A stretch of 64,000 nt of DNA from Aurantiacibacter rhizosphaerae (GTDB lineage Bacteria; Pseudomonadota; Alphaproteobacteria; Sphingomonadales; Sphingomonadaceae). Positions 34,441 through 45,253 of this stretch are shown here, in pieces. The notes beneath the pieces are model-generated. The model was not told the DNA's origin. It saw only the letters and a list, made by a program, of their open reading frames with translations, and did not search any database. The stretch lies in the NCBI RefSeq assembly GCF_009807005.1, contig NZ_WUBR01000001.1:372001-436000 (forward strand). The letters run 5' to 3'. The translations under genes were made by a program, and so were the position numbers. Position 1 is the first letter of the stretch. Each line of letters opens with the position of its first letter.

Positions 34441-35138
34441 TGATTGGCTTCGAGAACTGCACCAAGGAATTTCGCCTGGATAATGACCATCGCGTGATCC
34501 TGGATGAAGCGACGCTGATGTTCGATCCGAGTGACCGTGTGTGCGTGCTGGGTCTGCCCAGTTCGGGCAAGACCACGATAGCAAATCTGCTGTCCGGCTT
34601 CGGTCGGCCTAACGCGGGGCAGGTGCATCGCAGCGGACGGATTTCCTGGCCACTGGGCTTTGCCGGTGCTTTCCATCCATCCATGAGCGGCGCCCGCAAT
34701 ATCGAGATTATCGCCGACCTGGCCGAAGCTCCCAGAAACTGGGTCAGCGCCTATGTCGCGGAATTTTCGGAGCTGGGTGACGATTATTACCGCCCGCTGG
34801 AAACATACTCGTCATCCATGCGATCGCGCCTTGGATTTGCCCTCAGCATGGCCATTCCTGCTGACACCTATGTGGTGGATGGAATTGTCGGAACGGGTTC
34901 TCCTTCCTATCGCGCAAAGTGCGAAGTTGCCTTTGAGCAGAAACTCGACAATGCAGGGATGTTCTTCGTCACCCAATCGCCGCGCATTGCAGAAAAGTTC
35001 GGTCGACGATTTGCCGTGTTGAAGGATGGGGACTTCGTTCTGACCGAAGATTTTAGCGCAGCCGAAAAGGCATTTGAGGAACAGCTGGCGGCGCAGGATG
35101 ATCTGCGCCTGCTGGTGGAAGGATTTGCCAATGACTGA
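34428..35138 (+). CDS. vexC: Capsule ABC transporter ATP-binding protein (VexC/KpsT-like), degenerate motifs
   Basis: 236 residues, KpsT-like: ISWPLGFAGAFHPSMSGARN and VAEFSELGDDYYRPLETYSS are the family segments. The ATP site is unusual. Walker A reads GLPSSGKTT (still functional in form), the signature is YSSSMRSRL, Walker B reads YVVDGIVGTG where KpsT has D-E, so the catalytic Glu is Gly, and the switch region FVTQSP has Gln in place of His. ATP binding is probable, hydrolysis questionable. It overlaps vexB and precedes vexD. Confidence 0.88.
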   Translation: MGDLMIGFENCTKEFRLDNDHRVILDEATLMFDPSDRVCVLGLPSSGKTTIANLLSGFGRPNAGQVHRSGRISWPLGFAGAFHPSMSGARNIEIIADLAEAPRNWVSAYVAEFSELGDDYYRPLETYSSSMRSRLGFALSMAIPADTYVVDGIVGTGSPSYRAKCEVAFEQKLDNAGMFFVTQSPRIAEKFGRRFAVLKDGDFVLTEDFSAAEKAFEEQLAAQDDLRLLVEGFAND

Positions 35139-35167
35139 GTTTGCGGCACAAGAAGCGAGCGAATGCT

Positions 35168-36559
35168 ATGGATAACAAGGCCCGCCTGGAAGCCTGGAAG
35201 AAATCGAAATCCATCGGCCGTGGGAAAGAACCGACCGACAAGGGCGGAACGCCCGGATCTCGCAAGAGCGCGCCCGAAACGGATGTCTCCGATCTGCTGG
35301 ATAGCCCGGCGGATGACATTGGCTCCGATCTGACGGACGACCAGCGCAAGGCGGAAAAAATCGCGCGCAACCGTGCCGCACGCAAGGAAGAATTGCGTCA
35401 GCAGGACGAGGAACGGCGTAGGGAAATCGAATCCCTTCTTCCCACGGACGGAGACGTCACGGCGCGCCTTGACGAGTTGAACCGCCGCGAACGCCGCCGC
35501 CATACAAAGCGGCTTCGCTCGCTGGCGCTGTTCGGCTTGCTGCCCGTGCTGCTGGCGCTCGCCTATTTCGCGTTCATCAAGGAGAACTACTTCCAGACCG
35601 AAGCCTCCTTCGCGATCCAGACCGTGAACTCATCCCCGCAGTCTCCGGCTGCCAGCATTCTCGGCATCGGCGGCGGCGGTGGCGGCATGACGGATGGTTA
35701 CCGCGTTCGCGAATATCTGCAGTCCGCCGAAGTGATGCAGATCATGGAGAAAGAGCATGGCTATCTGAGCCATTTTCATGGCGAACCCACCGGCAATCCA
35801 CGGCTGGACCTAGATTTTTATCGCAATCGCATCGGTATTCAGGCCGATCAGCAGGAAGGTATTCTTACGCTGACTGTAGAGGCCGTATCCGCCGAAGACG
35901 CGGTGCGATATGCCGATATCCTGCTGGAACTGGCCCGCGCGAAGGTGCGCGACATCTCCCGGTCGATCGATGAGGATCAACTGGCCGACCTGGTTTCGGT
36001 GCAAGAGGATGCGCAGGACCAGTTGAACCTTGCCCAGGCCCGCGTGCAGGAAGTGCAGATCCGGCAGGCGGAGCTTGATCCGCGCGTTTCTGCTGAAGGC
36101 ATCTACACCATCATCAACAACTTGGAAGTGCAACTGGCAGAAGCCGATGCGCAGCGTCAGGCACTGCTTTCGAATGGCCTGACCGAAAGCCCGTTCCTGC
36201 CCCGGCTGAATGCCCGTGTGCAGGCGCTGGAAAACCAGATTGCAGAGCAGCAAAAACGGCTGGGAGGTTCGGGTGGCGACACGTCGCTGGGTCGTTCTGT
36301 CGCAGCGTTCGAAACCGCCGTTGCAGAGCGCGATGCAGCAGCCGAAACGCTGGCTTCGGCTCGCAGCACAGTGCAGCAGGCGCGCTTGCGAGGGCTGGAG
36401 CAGCGCAAATATCTGGTGGTGATCGCGCAGCCCATGCAGCCCGTCGCCCGCGAAGAGAGCCGCTTGCTGGACATCCTGCTTATCCTGGCGGCGGCACTGG
36501 TGGCGATCCTGATCGTTGGCCTGGTAATGCTGAGGCGACCCGAACGAGATAGTTTATGA
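35168..36559 (+). CDS. vexD: Capsule export inner-membrane periplasmic adaptor (VexD/KpsE-type)
   Basis: 463 residues. A long, highly charged cytoplasmic N-terminus (residues 1-120) is followed by a membrane helix (LALFGLLPVLLALAYFAFI), a large periplasmic part with predicted coiled coils (QEDAQDQLNLAQARVQEVQIRQ; ALENQIAEQQKRLGG) and a C-terminal helix (ILLILAAALVAILIVGLVML). This is the polysaccharide co-polymerase type 3 (KpsE/BexC/VexD) architecture. A Gly run (GIGGGGGGM) lies early in the periplasmic domain. It overlaps vexE by 4 bp. Confidence 0.88.
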   Translation: MDNKARLEAWKKSKSIGRGKEPTDKGGTPGSRKSAPETDVSDLLDSPADDIGSDLTDDQRKAEKIARNRAARKEELRQQDEERRREIESLLPTDGDVTARLDELNRRERRRHTKRLRSLALFGLLPVLLALAYFAFIKENYFQTEASFAIQTVNSSPQSPAASILGIGGGGGGMTDGYRVREYLQSAEVMQIMEKEHGYLSHFHGEPTGNPRLDLDFYRNRIGIQADQQEGILTLTVEAVSAEDAVRYADILLELARAKVRDISRSIDEDQLADLVSVQEDAQDQLNLAQARVQEVQIRQAELDPRVSAEGIYTIINNLEVQLAEADAQRQALLSNGLTESPFLPRLNARVQALENQIAEQQKRLGGSGGDTSLGRSVAAFETAVAERDAAAETLASARSTVQQARLRGLEQRKYLVVIAQPMQPVAREESRLLDILLILAAALVAILIVGLVMLRRPERDSL

Positions 36560-38406
36560 AAGACGCAAGCATGACCGAGCAAGCCGATCAGACGGAGCGG
36601 CTTGTCTCCCAGTTCAAGGAAACTGGCAAAATCACCCCGGCGGAGCTTGGCGCAATCGACCTTGATGACAGGGCGAATTACCAGCTTGTGCGCAAGCAGA
36701 TCGTCCGCCCCTTGATGGAGCAGGACAGGAATCGCGAAGCTGCGGATATCCTGGCCATGCTGATGAAGAGCAGTGCGGCGAAATTTGCCGAAGTGGTAAC
36801 GCACGCGCGCCTTGTGTGGGAATTCGATCGAGAGCAAGCGAGGCCGCTGTTCGCCGATATTGTCCGCCATCCGGAGGCCGACGCCCCAGACATCAGCGTC
36901 GTCTTGACCAGGCTGCTGAAGGCAAAAGAGTTCGACAACGCTGCAGATATGTCTGAAGGGTTCGCCGACTGGCCACGCGATGACCGGATCACCACGCTGG
37001 CATTGAAAGCATTTATCCGTGCCAATCGCACAGAACGTGCCTTCGCGCTGCTGGAGGCGCGTGGTGATGAGGACGATATGGAGCAGCTCGCCCTGTGGCT
37101 GCAATTGCTGAACAAGCGGGAGCGTTACGAAGACGTTCTGGCACGCGCTCCGGATCTGGACGATCCCTCCGCCAATAGCGCATTGGTGCACATGGAAGTG
37201 GGCGATGCCCTGCTGTCCCTCGCCCGCCGGGATGAGGCAATTGAACGCTATGGCCGTGCCCTGCAGCTGGAGCCTGACGATGTCCGCGCGCTGACCCGGC
37301 GCGGCGAGACATTGCTGATCAAGAACGATTACCGCGCCGCCCGTATCGATCTGGCCCGCGCGCTGGAGCTGGCCCCGCATCTCAATCACCTGAACGTGTG
37401 GCTGGGCCGCGCGCTGAAGGGCGCGGGCGAATATGATCGCGCGGCGGACCTTATGGTGACGGCCTGCCTCAACCAGCCCGACAGCGTGGAATTGCGCCGT
37501 GCGGCTGCATCCGCACTGAACCAGGCGGGACGGCAGGAGGCCGCAATGCGGCTGTATGATCACCTGCTGAAATCGCGCGAGGCGGGATTGCCCAGCGATT
37601 TTGAATCCGGGCTGGAAGCCTTGTGGGACAGGGTGGATGATCTGCACATTCCCAAGGCCCGGTTCGACTGGGCGTGGCAGTTCCGCGATGCGGACCGCTT
37701 TCCCGACCGGGAAGAGTGGGAGCGCCGCGGCAAGTGGGGCCTGCTGGCGGATCGGCTGATTTACGACTGGCTGGAATGCCGGATGGAAGAAGCCGGGCAA
37801 GTGCTGGAAAAGGTCTGCGAACTGGACCCGTTGCAGGAACTGGTGCAGCCGCTGGTGGATCAGGGCCGCGGTGTGATCTTCGCATCCGCCCATATCGGGG
37901 CGATGTTCACAGGCCCACTGGCCCTGGAACTGCTGGGTTTCGAAAACCGCTGGATGGCCTCCACCCCCGGATTGCCATCGGTGGCCTTCAACCGCCAGCT
38001 CATCAGCACCAGCGACCAGACAGAGGCGCAGGTTGCCCGGCAGGCCATGCGGGCGCTGTCGCAAGGCGCGACGCTTACCATCGCCATAGACGGGGCGATG
38101 AATGTGGCGGCCCCGCGCATCGATTTCGAAGGGCAGGAGATAACCTATGCAGGTTTTGCCTCCCGCCTCGCTTACAAGCAGAAGGCACCATCGGTGTTTG
38201 CCGTGCCGCAGTGGCGTGAAGGCACGATCGAATATCATCTCGCCAAGCTGCCCTATCCCGCAGAAGGGGAAACGCTGGAAGCCTTCACCGCCCGCTGGCG
38301 AGAGGCCTATCTGGGTCAGCTGCGCATCGCGCTGTCGGCAGCGCCAGAGAACCTGCGGCTTGCAGGCGGCATATGGCGCCATATCGTTCCGCAGGGGACG
38401 GAGTGA
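36556..38406 (+). CDS. vexE: VexE-like TPR plus lipid acyltransferase-domain protein
   Basis: 616 residues. The first 350 are TPR repeats (clear ones at LVHMEVGDALLSLARRDEA and VRALTRRGETLLIKNDY). The rest resembles an LpxL/HtrB-type acyltransferase: GVIFASAHIGAMFTGPLALE, then IAIDGAMNVAAPRIDF. VexE builds the acylated reducing-end anchor of Vi antigen. The usual H-X4-D/E catalytic pair is incomplete: after the His (near residue 445) the expected acidic position is Phe. It overlaps vexD and the lyase gene by 4 bp each. Confidence 0.8.
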   Translation: MKDASMTEQADQTERLVSQFKETGKITPAELGAIDLDDRANYQLVRKQIVRPLMEQDRNREAADILAMLMKSSAAKFAEVVTHARLVWEFDREQARPLFADIVRHPEADAPDISVVLTRLLKAKEFDNAADMSEGFADWPRDDRITTLALKAFIRANRTERAFALLEARGDEDDMEQLALWLQLLNKRERYEDVLARAPDLDDPSANSALVHMEVGDALLSLARRDEAIERYGRALQLEPDDVRALTRRGETLLIKNDYRAARIDLARALELAPHLNHLNVWLGRALKGAGEYDRAADLMVTACLNQPDSVELRRAAASALNQAGRQEAAMRLYDHLLKSREAGLPSDFESGLEALWDRVDDLHIPKARFDWAWQFRDADRFPDREEWERRGKWGLLADRLIYDWLECRMEEAGQVLEKVCELDPLQELVQPLVDQGRGVIFASAHIGAMFTGPLALELLGFENRWMASTPGLPSVAFNRQLISTSDQTEAQVARQAMRALSQGATLTIAIDGAMNVAAPRIDFEGQEITYAGFASRLAYKQKAPSVFAVPQWREGTIEYHLAKLPYPAEGETLEAFTARWREAYLGQLRIALSAAPENLRLAGGIWRHIVPQGTE

Positions 38407-39608
38407 CGCGGGCCTTCTCCTTCCGCCTTCTGGGCGTTGCATTGCTGACGCTGGCAGCGCTGGCGATCACTTTTCCGTTGCTGTCGACCGCGCGCAATGC
38501 ACCGCCGCCACAGGCGGGGCAGGGCTGGTGCAGTGAAGGCCTGACGGTGCGCGATGGCCGGGTTGTGGGTGCAAACTATCTTGGCCGGCAGGATGGCTTT
38601 GCCGATGCCGCCGGCACCACCGGCGGGCTGGGCCAGAGGCTGTTGCTGGTAACCTCCACCGCCGATGATGCGCGATCTGCGCATGCCGGCACATTGCGAC
38701 ACGCCGTGGAAACGGCGCGCGCGGCGGGTGGGGGATACATCCTGTTCGATCTGCCGCGCGATGCCCAGCCTATCACCCTGCGCACGCCGCTGAGGCTGGG
38801 ATCGAACGTTACTTTCGACGGCGGCTGCTCCACGCCGCGCATCATTGATCGCAGCGCGGGCTCCGCCATCTATCTGGACGGCGTGCGCAACGTCGTGATC
38901 GTGGGTATCACGCTGACCCAGACCGGGTTTGCCGACCAGGACGAGGGCGGCGATTGCATCACGGTGCGCGATGGGGCGGACCGGGTGTGGGTCGCCTATT
39001 CCGCGTTCTCCGCCTGCCGGGATGGCATGATCGATGTAACGGCCAAGCACGGTGATCGCCGCGGGCGGGTGACCATATCAGACAATCTGTTCACCGATCA
39101 TGACAAGGTCATGCTTGTGACGGCCGCCGCACCAGACGGTGCATCCTGCTTTGCCAACGGGGTTGGCAATGCGCAGTTGCAGGTCAGCCTGCTGCGCAAT
39201 CGCTTTGTCCGCGTGGCGCAGCGCATTCCGCGGGTTGCGGGTAACAGCTTCGTCCATTCCTACGGCAATGATATCGCCTTTGCGCCGCGTCGGCGCAATT
39301 CTGGCGAGATGAGCGGATCCTATGGCGGCCTTGCCCGCGATGGCGGACGGCTGCTGTCGCAGGCCAATCGCTATCGTTCGATGACGAATGACAAGGTTCT
39401 GCGCGGGCTGGTGGCCGATGGGCCAAGCCAGAAGGGGCGCGGCATCTGCGCAGGGCAGGGCGCGGCCCTGTCTGTGGATGATAAGTTCGGCCCGCGGCTG
39501 GAGCGGCGCGAAGGCAATCGCAACCGTGTCTCCGCCCAATCATACAACCTTTCCAACCGGGCTACCGCCTGGCAGGCGGATCGCCCGGTCGGCCCGGCGC
39601 TGCGTTAG
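38403..39608 (+). CDS. vexL: Pectate-lyase-like periplasmic lyase (VexL-like)
   Basis: 401 residues with an N-terminal signal sequence ([18 protein letters not shown]) and a right-handed parallel beta-helix of polysaccharide lyase family 1 type: [20 protein letters not shown], then [14 protein letters not shown] and FTDHDKVML, the calcium and substrate region. Vi antigen is alpha-1,4-linked GalNAcA, a structural analogue of pectate. The periplasmic Vi lyase VexL of Achromobacter denitrificans is encoded in that organism's Vi locus. A GTG start at 38403 overlaps the vexE stop. Lyase activity on the local polymer is inference. Confidence 0.85.
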   Translation: MTRAFSFRLLGVALLTLAALAITFPLLSTARNAPPPQAGQGWCSEGLTVRDGRVVGANYLGRQDGFADAAGTTGGLGQRLLLVTSTADDARSAHAGTLRHAVETARAAGGGYILFDLPRDAQPITLRTPLRLGSNVTFDGGCSTPRIIDRSAGSAIYLDGVRNVVIVGITLTQTGFADQDEGGDCITVRDGADRVWVAYSAFSACRDGMIDVTAKHGDRRGRVTISDNLFTDHDKVMLVTAAAPDGASCFANGVGNAQLQVSLLRNRFVRVAQRIPRVAGNSFVHSYGNDIAFAPRRRNSGEMSGSYGGLARDGGRLLSQANRYRSMTNDKVLRGLVADGPSQKGRGICAGQGAALSVDDKFGPRLERREGNRNRVSAQSYNLSNRATAWQADRPVGPALR

Positions 39609-40672
39609 GAATTGAAGTCCGCGATCACGCGGCGGCGTTCCTCCACATACCATGGCATGGCTGCTTCCAGCCCGGTGACGATGGTGTGCGTGGGATCATA
39701 GCCCAGAAGGTCACGACCCTTGTCGATCGATGCGAGGGAATGGCGCACGTCACCCTTGCGGAAATCGGCATGGATCGGATCCTTGTCATAGCCGATCTGG
39801 TAATTCGCCAGCTCTTCACGAATGCGGGTGAACAATTCGTTCAGCGTGGTGCGCTGTCCCACTGCGACATTCACCACCTCGTTCTCGCCGCGAAGCTGCG
39901 CCAGGCCAGCGCGCAGGTTCGCCTGCACGGCATTGTCGACAAAGCAGAAATCGCGGCTCGTCTCTCCATCGCCGTTGATCGTGATGGACTGGCCGTCGAT
40001 CATCAGGTCCGTCCATTTCGGGATCACCGCGGCATAGGCGCCTTGCGGGTCCTGACGCGGGCCGAACACGTTGAAATAGCGCAGGCCGACGGAGGAGAAA
40101 TCATAGGTGCGGCGATAGATATCGGCATAGATCTCGTCGAACAGCTTCGTGGCGGCATAGGGTGACAGTGGATTGCCGATCCGGTCCTCGATCTTGGGAA
40201 GCTGCGGCTCGTCACCATAGGTGGAGCTGGACGCGGCGTAGACGAAGCTCTGCACCCCGCCGAGGCGAGAGGCATCGAGCATGTTGAGAAAGCCGGTGAC
40301 GTTCACATCATGGCTGGTGCGCGGATCTTCGATCGAACGTGGCACCGATCCCAGCGCGGCCTGGTGCAGAACAACGTCCACATCCTTTACCGCGGCGGCG
40401 CAGGTATCGAAATCGCGGATGTCGCCTTCGATTAGCGTGAAATTGGCAAAATCATCGCCAACGCAGGATTCCACATGCTTCAGATTATAGGCATGGCCGG
40501 TGGCGAAATTGTCCAGCCCGGTCACCGTCTGGCCAAGCTGCAACAGCGATTCCACGAGGTTGGAGCCAATGAACCCGGCAGCACCGGTTACCAGCCAGTG
40601 ACGGCGGTTTGCGCGCAGCCTGTCGCGCAGCTCGGTCTGGCCCGGACGGTCAAACCAAAATTCCTTCTGCAT
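39605..40672 (-). CDS. tviC: UDP-N-acetylglucosaminuronate 4-epimerase (TviC/WbpP-type)
   Basis: 355-residue extended SDR epimerase. Visible are the NAD motif [32 protein letters not shown], the Tyr-Lys pair in [14 protein letters not shown] and [11 protein letters not shown]. TviC/WbpP converts the GlcNAc-type to the GalNAc-type sugar nucleotide, giving UDP-GalNAcA with TviB. AAGGA lies 7 bases before the ATG at 40672. It is convergent with the lyase gene (4-bp overlap), whereas in Salmonella it follows tviB in the same direction. Confidence 0.92.
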   Translation of the reverse strand: MQKEFWFDRPGQTELRDRLRANRRHWLVTGAAGFIGSNLVESLLQLGQTVTGLDNFATGHAYNLKHVESCVGDDFANFTLIEGDIRDFDTCAAAVKDVDVVLHQAALGSVPRSIEDPRTSHDVNVTGFLNMLDASRLGGVQSFVYAASSSTYGDEPQLPKIEDRIGNPLSPYAATKLFDEIYADIYRRTYDFSSVGLRYFNVFGPRQDPQGAYAAVIPKWTDLMIDGQSITINGDGETSRDFCFVDNAVQANLRAGLAQLRGENEVVNVAVGQRTTLNELFTRIREELANYQIGYDKDPIHADFRKGDVRHSLASIDKGRDLLGYDPTHTIVTGLEAAMPWYVEERRRVIADFNS

Positions 40673-40714
40673 ATTCAAGTCCTTCAGAAATTGTCGTTCC
40701 GGTGACAGCCGAAT

Positions 40715-42184
<1,470 letters not shown>

Positions 42185-42229
42185 GGCCCACGCCTATGAC
42201 AGGCGAAGATGACAACACAAGGATATATG

Positions 42230-42535
42230 ATGAGCGATACGCAAGATCCCCTGGATATGCTGCCCGATGATGTGGCCGCCGATGCCTTCCGCCGGCTGGT
42301 GCGGCACCTGCAGCATCGCCACGATGCGCAGAATATCGACCTGATGGGCCTCTCCGGCTTTTGCCGCAATTGCCTGGCGGACTGGATTCGCGATGCCGGA
42401 TATGATGGCAGCAAGGATCAGGCGCGCGAATTGATCCACGGCATGCCGATGGATGAATGGAAGGCCACCCGCCAGACCGAGGCGACGCCGGAGCAGCTTG
42501 ATCGCATGAAGGCCAGCGTCGCAAAGAACGCCTGA
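42230..42535 (+). CDS. DUF1244 family protein
   Basis: 101-residue helical protein. The family core is AFRRLVRHLQHRHDAQNIDLMG followed by SGFCRNCLADW and DAGYDGSKDQARELIHGMP. Function unknown; the two Cys of CRNC could bind metal. Two adjacent ATGs (42227, 42230) follow an AAGGA; the second is used. It is divergent from pyk and upstream of gapR. Confidence 0.88.
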   Translation: MSDTQDPLDMLPDDVAADAFRRLVRHLQHRHDAQNIDLMGLSGFCRNCLADWIRDAGYDGSKDQARELIHGMPMDEWKATRQTEATPEQLDRMKASVAKNA

Positions 42536-42639
42536 TGCGGGCTTTGCACAAAATGGTCCACAGTCTTGCTTGCGCCGACGCGCGCCTGCGCTAACCAGCG
42601 GCCAACCGATTCTCACATTCTTACCGGAGCACTATTCCA

Positions 42640-42876
42640 ATGGCTGAAGCCACCGACGACCGCCTGCGCCTGCTGATCGAGCGTATCGAACGCCTTGAAG
42701 AGGAAAAGAAGGGCATCGCCGACGACATTCGCGACGTTTACGCAGAAGCCAAGGCCGTGGGTTACGACCCCAAGATCATGCGCCAGATCGTGCGCCTGCG
42801 GAAGATGGAACCCAACGACCGTAGCGAGCAGGAAATGATCCTGGATACCTACAAGGCCGCTCTCGGGATGGGTTGA
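42640..42876 (+). CDS. gapR: GapR-like nucleoid-associated protein (DUF2312)
   Basis: 78-residue protein with the DUF2312 signature: [20 protein letters not shown], then [22 protein letters not shown] and [22 protein letters not shown]. Caulobacter GapR is an essential DNA-binding protein that encircles overtwisted DNA ahead of replication forks and stimulates topoisomerases. The N-terminal coiled-coil helix is visible. A stress promoter for the next gene begins 22 bp after the stop. Confidence 0.92.
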   Translation: MAEATDDRLRLLIERIERLEEEKKGIADDIRDVYAEAKAVGYDPKIMRQIVRLRKMEPNDRSEQEMILDTYKAALGMG

Positions 42877-42897
42877 GCCTTTATGGAGGCGGCGTGC

Positions 42898-42923
42898 GGA
42901 ACGCCGCCTCCGTCCGGTCCGTT
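42898..42923 (+). promoter_or_regulatory. Sigma-EcfG (general stress response) promoter
   Basis: GGAAC (42898-42902), a 17-bp spacer and CGTT (42920-42923) match the EcfG consensus exactly. The next start codon is at 42960, leaving a 5' leader of about 30 bases. The driven gene is a general-stress-type SDR, which fits. Confidence 0.78.
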
Positions 42924-42959
42924 GATTCTGCAAACCCCCTATTTGCAGGATTACCGAAA

Positions 42960-43841
42960 ATGACCGACACTTTGCACAAATCGCAGGACGCCACCTTCAA
43001 CCAGCCCATCGCGGAAGAGCCGGATATGCCCGGCCATGAAAGCGCGCTGGATCGCAAGCCCGAATGGGAACCGCGCTATCCCGGTTCCGGCCGCATGAAG
43101 GGCAAGGTCGCCATCGTGACGGGCGCGGACAGCGGCATCGGCCGTGCCACCGCCGTGCTGTTCGCCCGCGAAGGCGCGAAGGTGGCCATCGCCTATCTCA
43201 GCGAGCATGACGACGCCAGGAAAACGCGCGAATTGTGCGAGGCGGAAGGTGCGGAAGTGCTGCTGTCCGCCGGAGATTTGGGCGATCCGAAACACGCGCA
43301 GGGCTTCGTCGATGCGGTGATGGAACGCTTTGGCCAGATCGACAGCCTGATCCAGATCGCGGGCGAGCAGCACCCCGATTACGACGTGACTGACATCACG
43401 CCGGAGCAATTGCAGCGCACGTTCCAGTCCAACATCTACTCGATGTTCTATCTGGCGCAGGCCGTGCGGCCCCACCTGAAGCGCGGCGCGACCATCGTGA
43501 ACTGCACCTCCATCACCATGTACCAGGGCGCGCCGATCCTGCTGGATTACTCCGCCACCAAGGGCGCGATCACGGCGTTTACCCGATCGCTGTCCGGCCA
43601 GCTTATCGAAGACGGCATCCGCGTGAACGGCGTGGCGCCCGGCCCGATCTGGACGCCGCTCAACCCCTGCGGCGGCATGCCGGAGGAGGAGATGGACGAC
43701 TGGGGCACCGACACGCCGATGGGCCGCGCGGGCGAGCCCAATGAAGTGGCGCCAGCCTTCCTGTTCCTTGCCTGCGAGGACAGTTCCTACATGTCCGGCC
43801 AAGTGCTGCATCCCAATGGCGGGACCGTAGTGAGCGGATAA
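42960..43841 (+). CDS. SDR oxidoreductase, YghA/YdaD general-stress type
   Basis: 293-residue short-chain dehydrogenase with the N-terminal extension of the YghA/GSP39 group (QPIAEEPDMPGHESAL, then WEPRYPGSGRMKGKVA). NAD(P) motif VTGADSGIGRATAVLF and the catalytic Ser/Tyr-Lys region (NCTSITMYQ; LLDYSATKGAI) are present. The substrate is unknown. A canonical EcfG promoter lies just upstream, and a strong terminator follows. Confidence 0.9.
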   Translation: MTDTLHKSQDATFNQPIAEEPDMPGHESALDRKPEWEPRYPGSGRMKGKVAIVTGADSGIGRATAVLFAREGAKVAIAYLSEHDDARKTRELCEAEGAEVLLSAGDLGDPKHAQGFVDAVMERFGQIDSLIQIAGEQHPDYDVTDITPEQLQRTFQSNIYSMFYLAQAVRPHLKRGATIVNCTSITMYQGAPILLDYSATKGAITAFTRSLSGQLIEDGIRVNGVAPGPIWTPLNPCGGMPEEEMDDWGTDTPMGRAGEPNEVAPAFLFLACEDSSYMSGQVLHPNGGTVVSG

Positions 43842-43864
43842 TCAATGCCATGATGTGTTGAAGC

Positions 43865-43894
43865 AAAAGCGGGGCTGGGCTAGGCCCCGCTTTT
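43865..43894 (+). terminator. Rho-independent terminator after the stress SDR
   Basis: AAAAGCGGGGC (43865-43875) and GCCCCGCTTTT (43884-43894) form an 11-bp perfect stem with an eight-base loop. The right arm itself ends in TTTT. It lies 23 bp after the SDR stop and 28 bp before yebC. Confidence 0.88.
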
Positions 43895-43922
43895 ACTTTC
43901 AGCACCCGTTAGAAGAACCATC

Positions 43923-44669
43923 ATGGCAGGCCATTCCAAATTCAAGAACATCATGCACCGCAAGGGTGCGCAGGATAAGAAGCGTTCGAACCTGTTTTCC
44001 AAGCTCAGCCGCGAAATCACCGTGGCGGCGAAGATGGGCACGCCCGATCCTGACATGAACCCGCGCCTGCGCCTCGCCGTCAACACGGCCAAGGCGCAGT
44101 CCATGCCGAAGGACAATATCCAGCGCGCCATCGACAAGGCGACCGCCGGTGATGACGAGAACTACGAAGAGGTGCGTTACGAGGGCTATGGCCCCGGCGG
44201 CAGCGCCATCATCGTGGAAACCCTGACCGACAACCGCAACCGCACCGCCACCGCTGTGCGCACCGCCTTCAGCAAGCATGGCGGCAATCTGGGCACCGAG
44301 GGCAGCGTGCAGCACGGCTTCGAACGGCTGGGCTTCATCGTCTATCCCGCCGATGTCGGCAGCGAAGACAAGGTGCTGGAAGCGGCCATGGAAGCGGGCG
44401 CGGAGGACATCACCTCGACCGAGGACGGCCACGAAATCTGGACCGCGGCGGACGACCTGCACCAGGTGGCAGGCGACCTGGAAAAGTCGCTCGGCGAAGC
44501 GGAAACCGTGAAGCTGGCGTGGAAGCCCAACATCACCGTCGACATGGACGAGAAGAACGCCGCCACCCTGCTGAAGCTGATCGACGTGCTGGACGACGAT
44601 GACGACGTGCAGACCGTGTGGGGCAATTACGATATCTCCGACGAGGTGATGGAGAAGATCGAAGGGTAA
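43923..44669 (+). CDS. yebC: YebC/PmpR family transcriptional regulator / translation factor
   Basis: 248 residues. Family opening [21 protein letters not shown], then [14 protein letters not shown] and [20 protein letters not shown]. YebC proteins were described as DNA-binding regulators and more recently as ribosome-associated factors easing translation of proline stretches. The gene order yebC-ruvC is conserved in many proteobacteria; here the gap to ruvC is 9 bp. Confidence 0.95.
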   Translation: MAGHSKFKNIMHRKGAQDKKRSNLFSKLSREITVAAKMGTPDPDMNPRLRLAVNTAKAQSMPKDNIQRAIDKATAGDDENYEEVRYEGYGPGGSAIIVETLTDNRNRTATAVRTAFSKHGGNLGTEGSVQHGFERLGFIVYPADVGSEDKVLEAAMEAGAEDITSTEDGHEIWTAADDLHQVAGDLEKSLGEAETVKLAWKPNITVDMDEKNAATLLKLIDVLDDDDDVQTVWGNYDISDEVMEKIEG

Positions 44670-44678
44670 GCCAACAGG

Positions 44679-45143
44679 GTGATTATCCTCGGCCTCGACC
44701 CATCGCTCAGTTGCACAGGCTGGGGCGTGATCAGGGTTGAGGGCAGCCGCATCTCGCACATCGCCAACGGGCAGATTCCCACATCGCCCAAGGCACCGAT
44801 GGTACAGCGGCTGGCTGCCCTCCATTCCGGCATCGCCGAAATCATCGCCGCGCACCGGCCCGATCGCGCTGCGGCAGAGGAGGTGTTCGCCAACAAGAAC
44901 GCGCAGTCCACCATCAAGCTGGCACAGGCGCGCGGCGCTGTGCTGGCCGCGTGCGGCAGTGCGGGGCTGGAGGTGCGCGAACATGCTGCGCGGCTGGTGA
45001 AGAAGGCTGTCGTCGGCACCGGCGGCGCGGACAAGGCCCAGGTGCAGGCGATGCTGAAGGTGCTGTTGCCCGGCGCGATGCTTGCCGGGGCAGACGCCGC
45101 CGATGCACTGGCCGTGGCCATTGCCGACGCCAATCTGGGCTAG
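44679..45143 (+). CDS. ruvC: Holliday junction resolvase RuvC
   Basis: Endonuclease that resolves Holliday junctions with RuvAB. 154 residues, slightly short. RNase H-like fold with acidic catalytic residues in [14 protein letters not shown] (Asp7), [10 protein letters not shown] (Glu) and the C-terminal [13 protein letters not shown] (two Asp). The start is GTG. ruvA and ruvB are not in the window. Confidence 0.94.
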   Translation: MIILGLDPSLSCTGWGVIRVEGSRISHIANGQIPTSPKAPMVQRLAALHSGIAEIIAAHRPDRAAAEEVFANKNAQSTIKLAQARGAVLAACGSAGLEVREHAARLVKKAVVGTGGADKAQVQAMLKVLLPGAMLAGADAADALAVAIADANLG

Positions 45144-45170
45144 CGCGCCAGCCAATTATCTCATTGAATT

Positions 45171-45195
45171 GGAACAAGAGCTTGCGGGCATCGTA
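45171..45195 (+). promoter_or_regulatory. Near-consensus EcfG-type promoter
   Basis: GGAAC (45171-45175), 16-bp spacer, CGTA (45192-45195). The -10 differs by one base from CGTT. It lies 58 bp before the lipoprotein ATG. Weaker than the two exact sites elsewhere in the window. Confidence 0.4.
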
Positions 45196-45253
45196 GTTCC
45201 TATGTCCGGGCGTGAGATGGCGCTTTGCGGATCTAATCAATGGAGATCTTCAG

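Noticed and set aside
36157-38442. Very long minus-strand open frame opposite vexD and vexE
   Set aside because: Same reason: a shadow of high-GC coding DNA with no domain or ribosome binding site.
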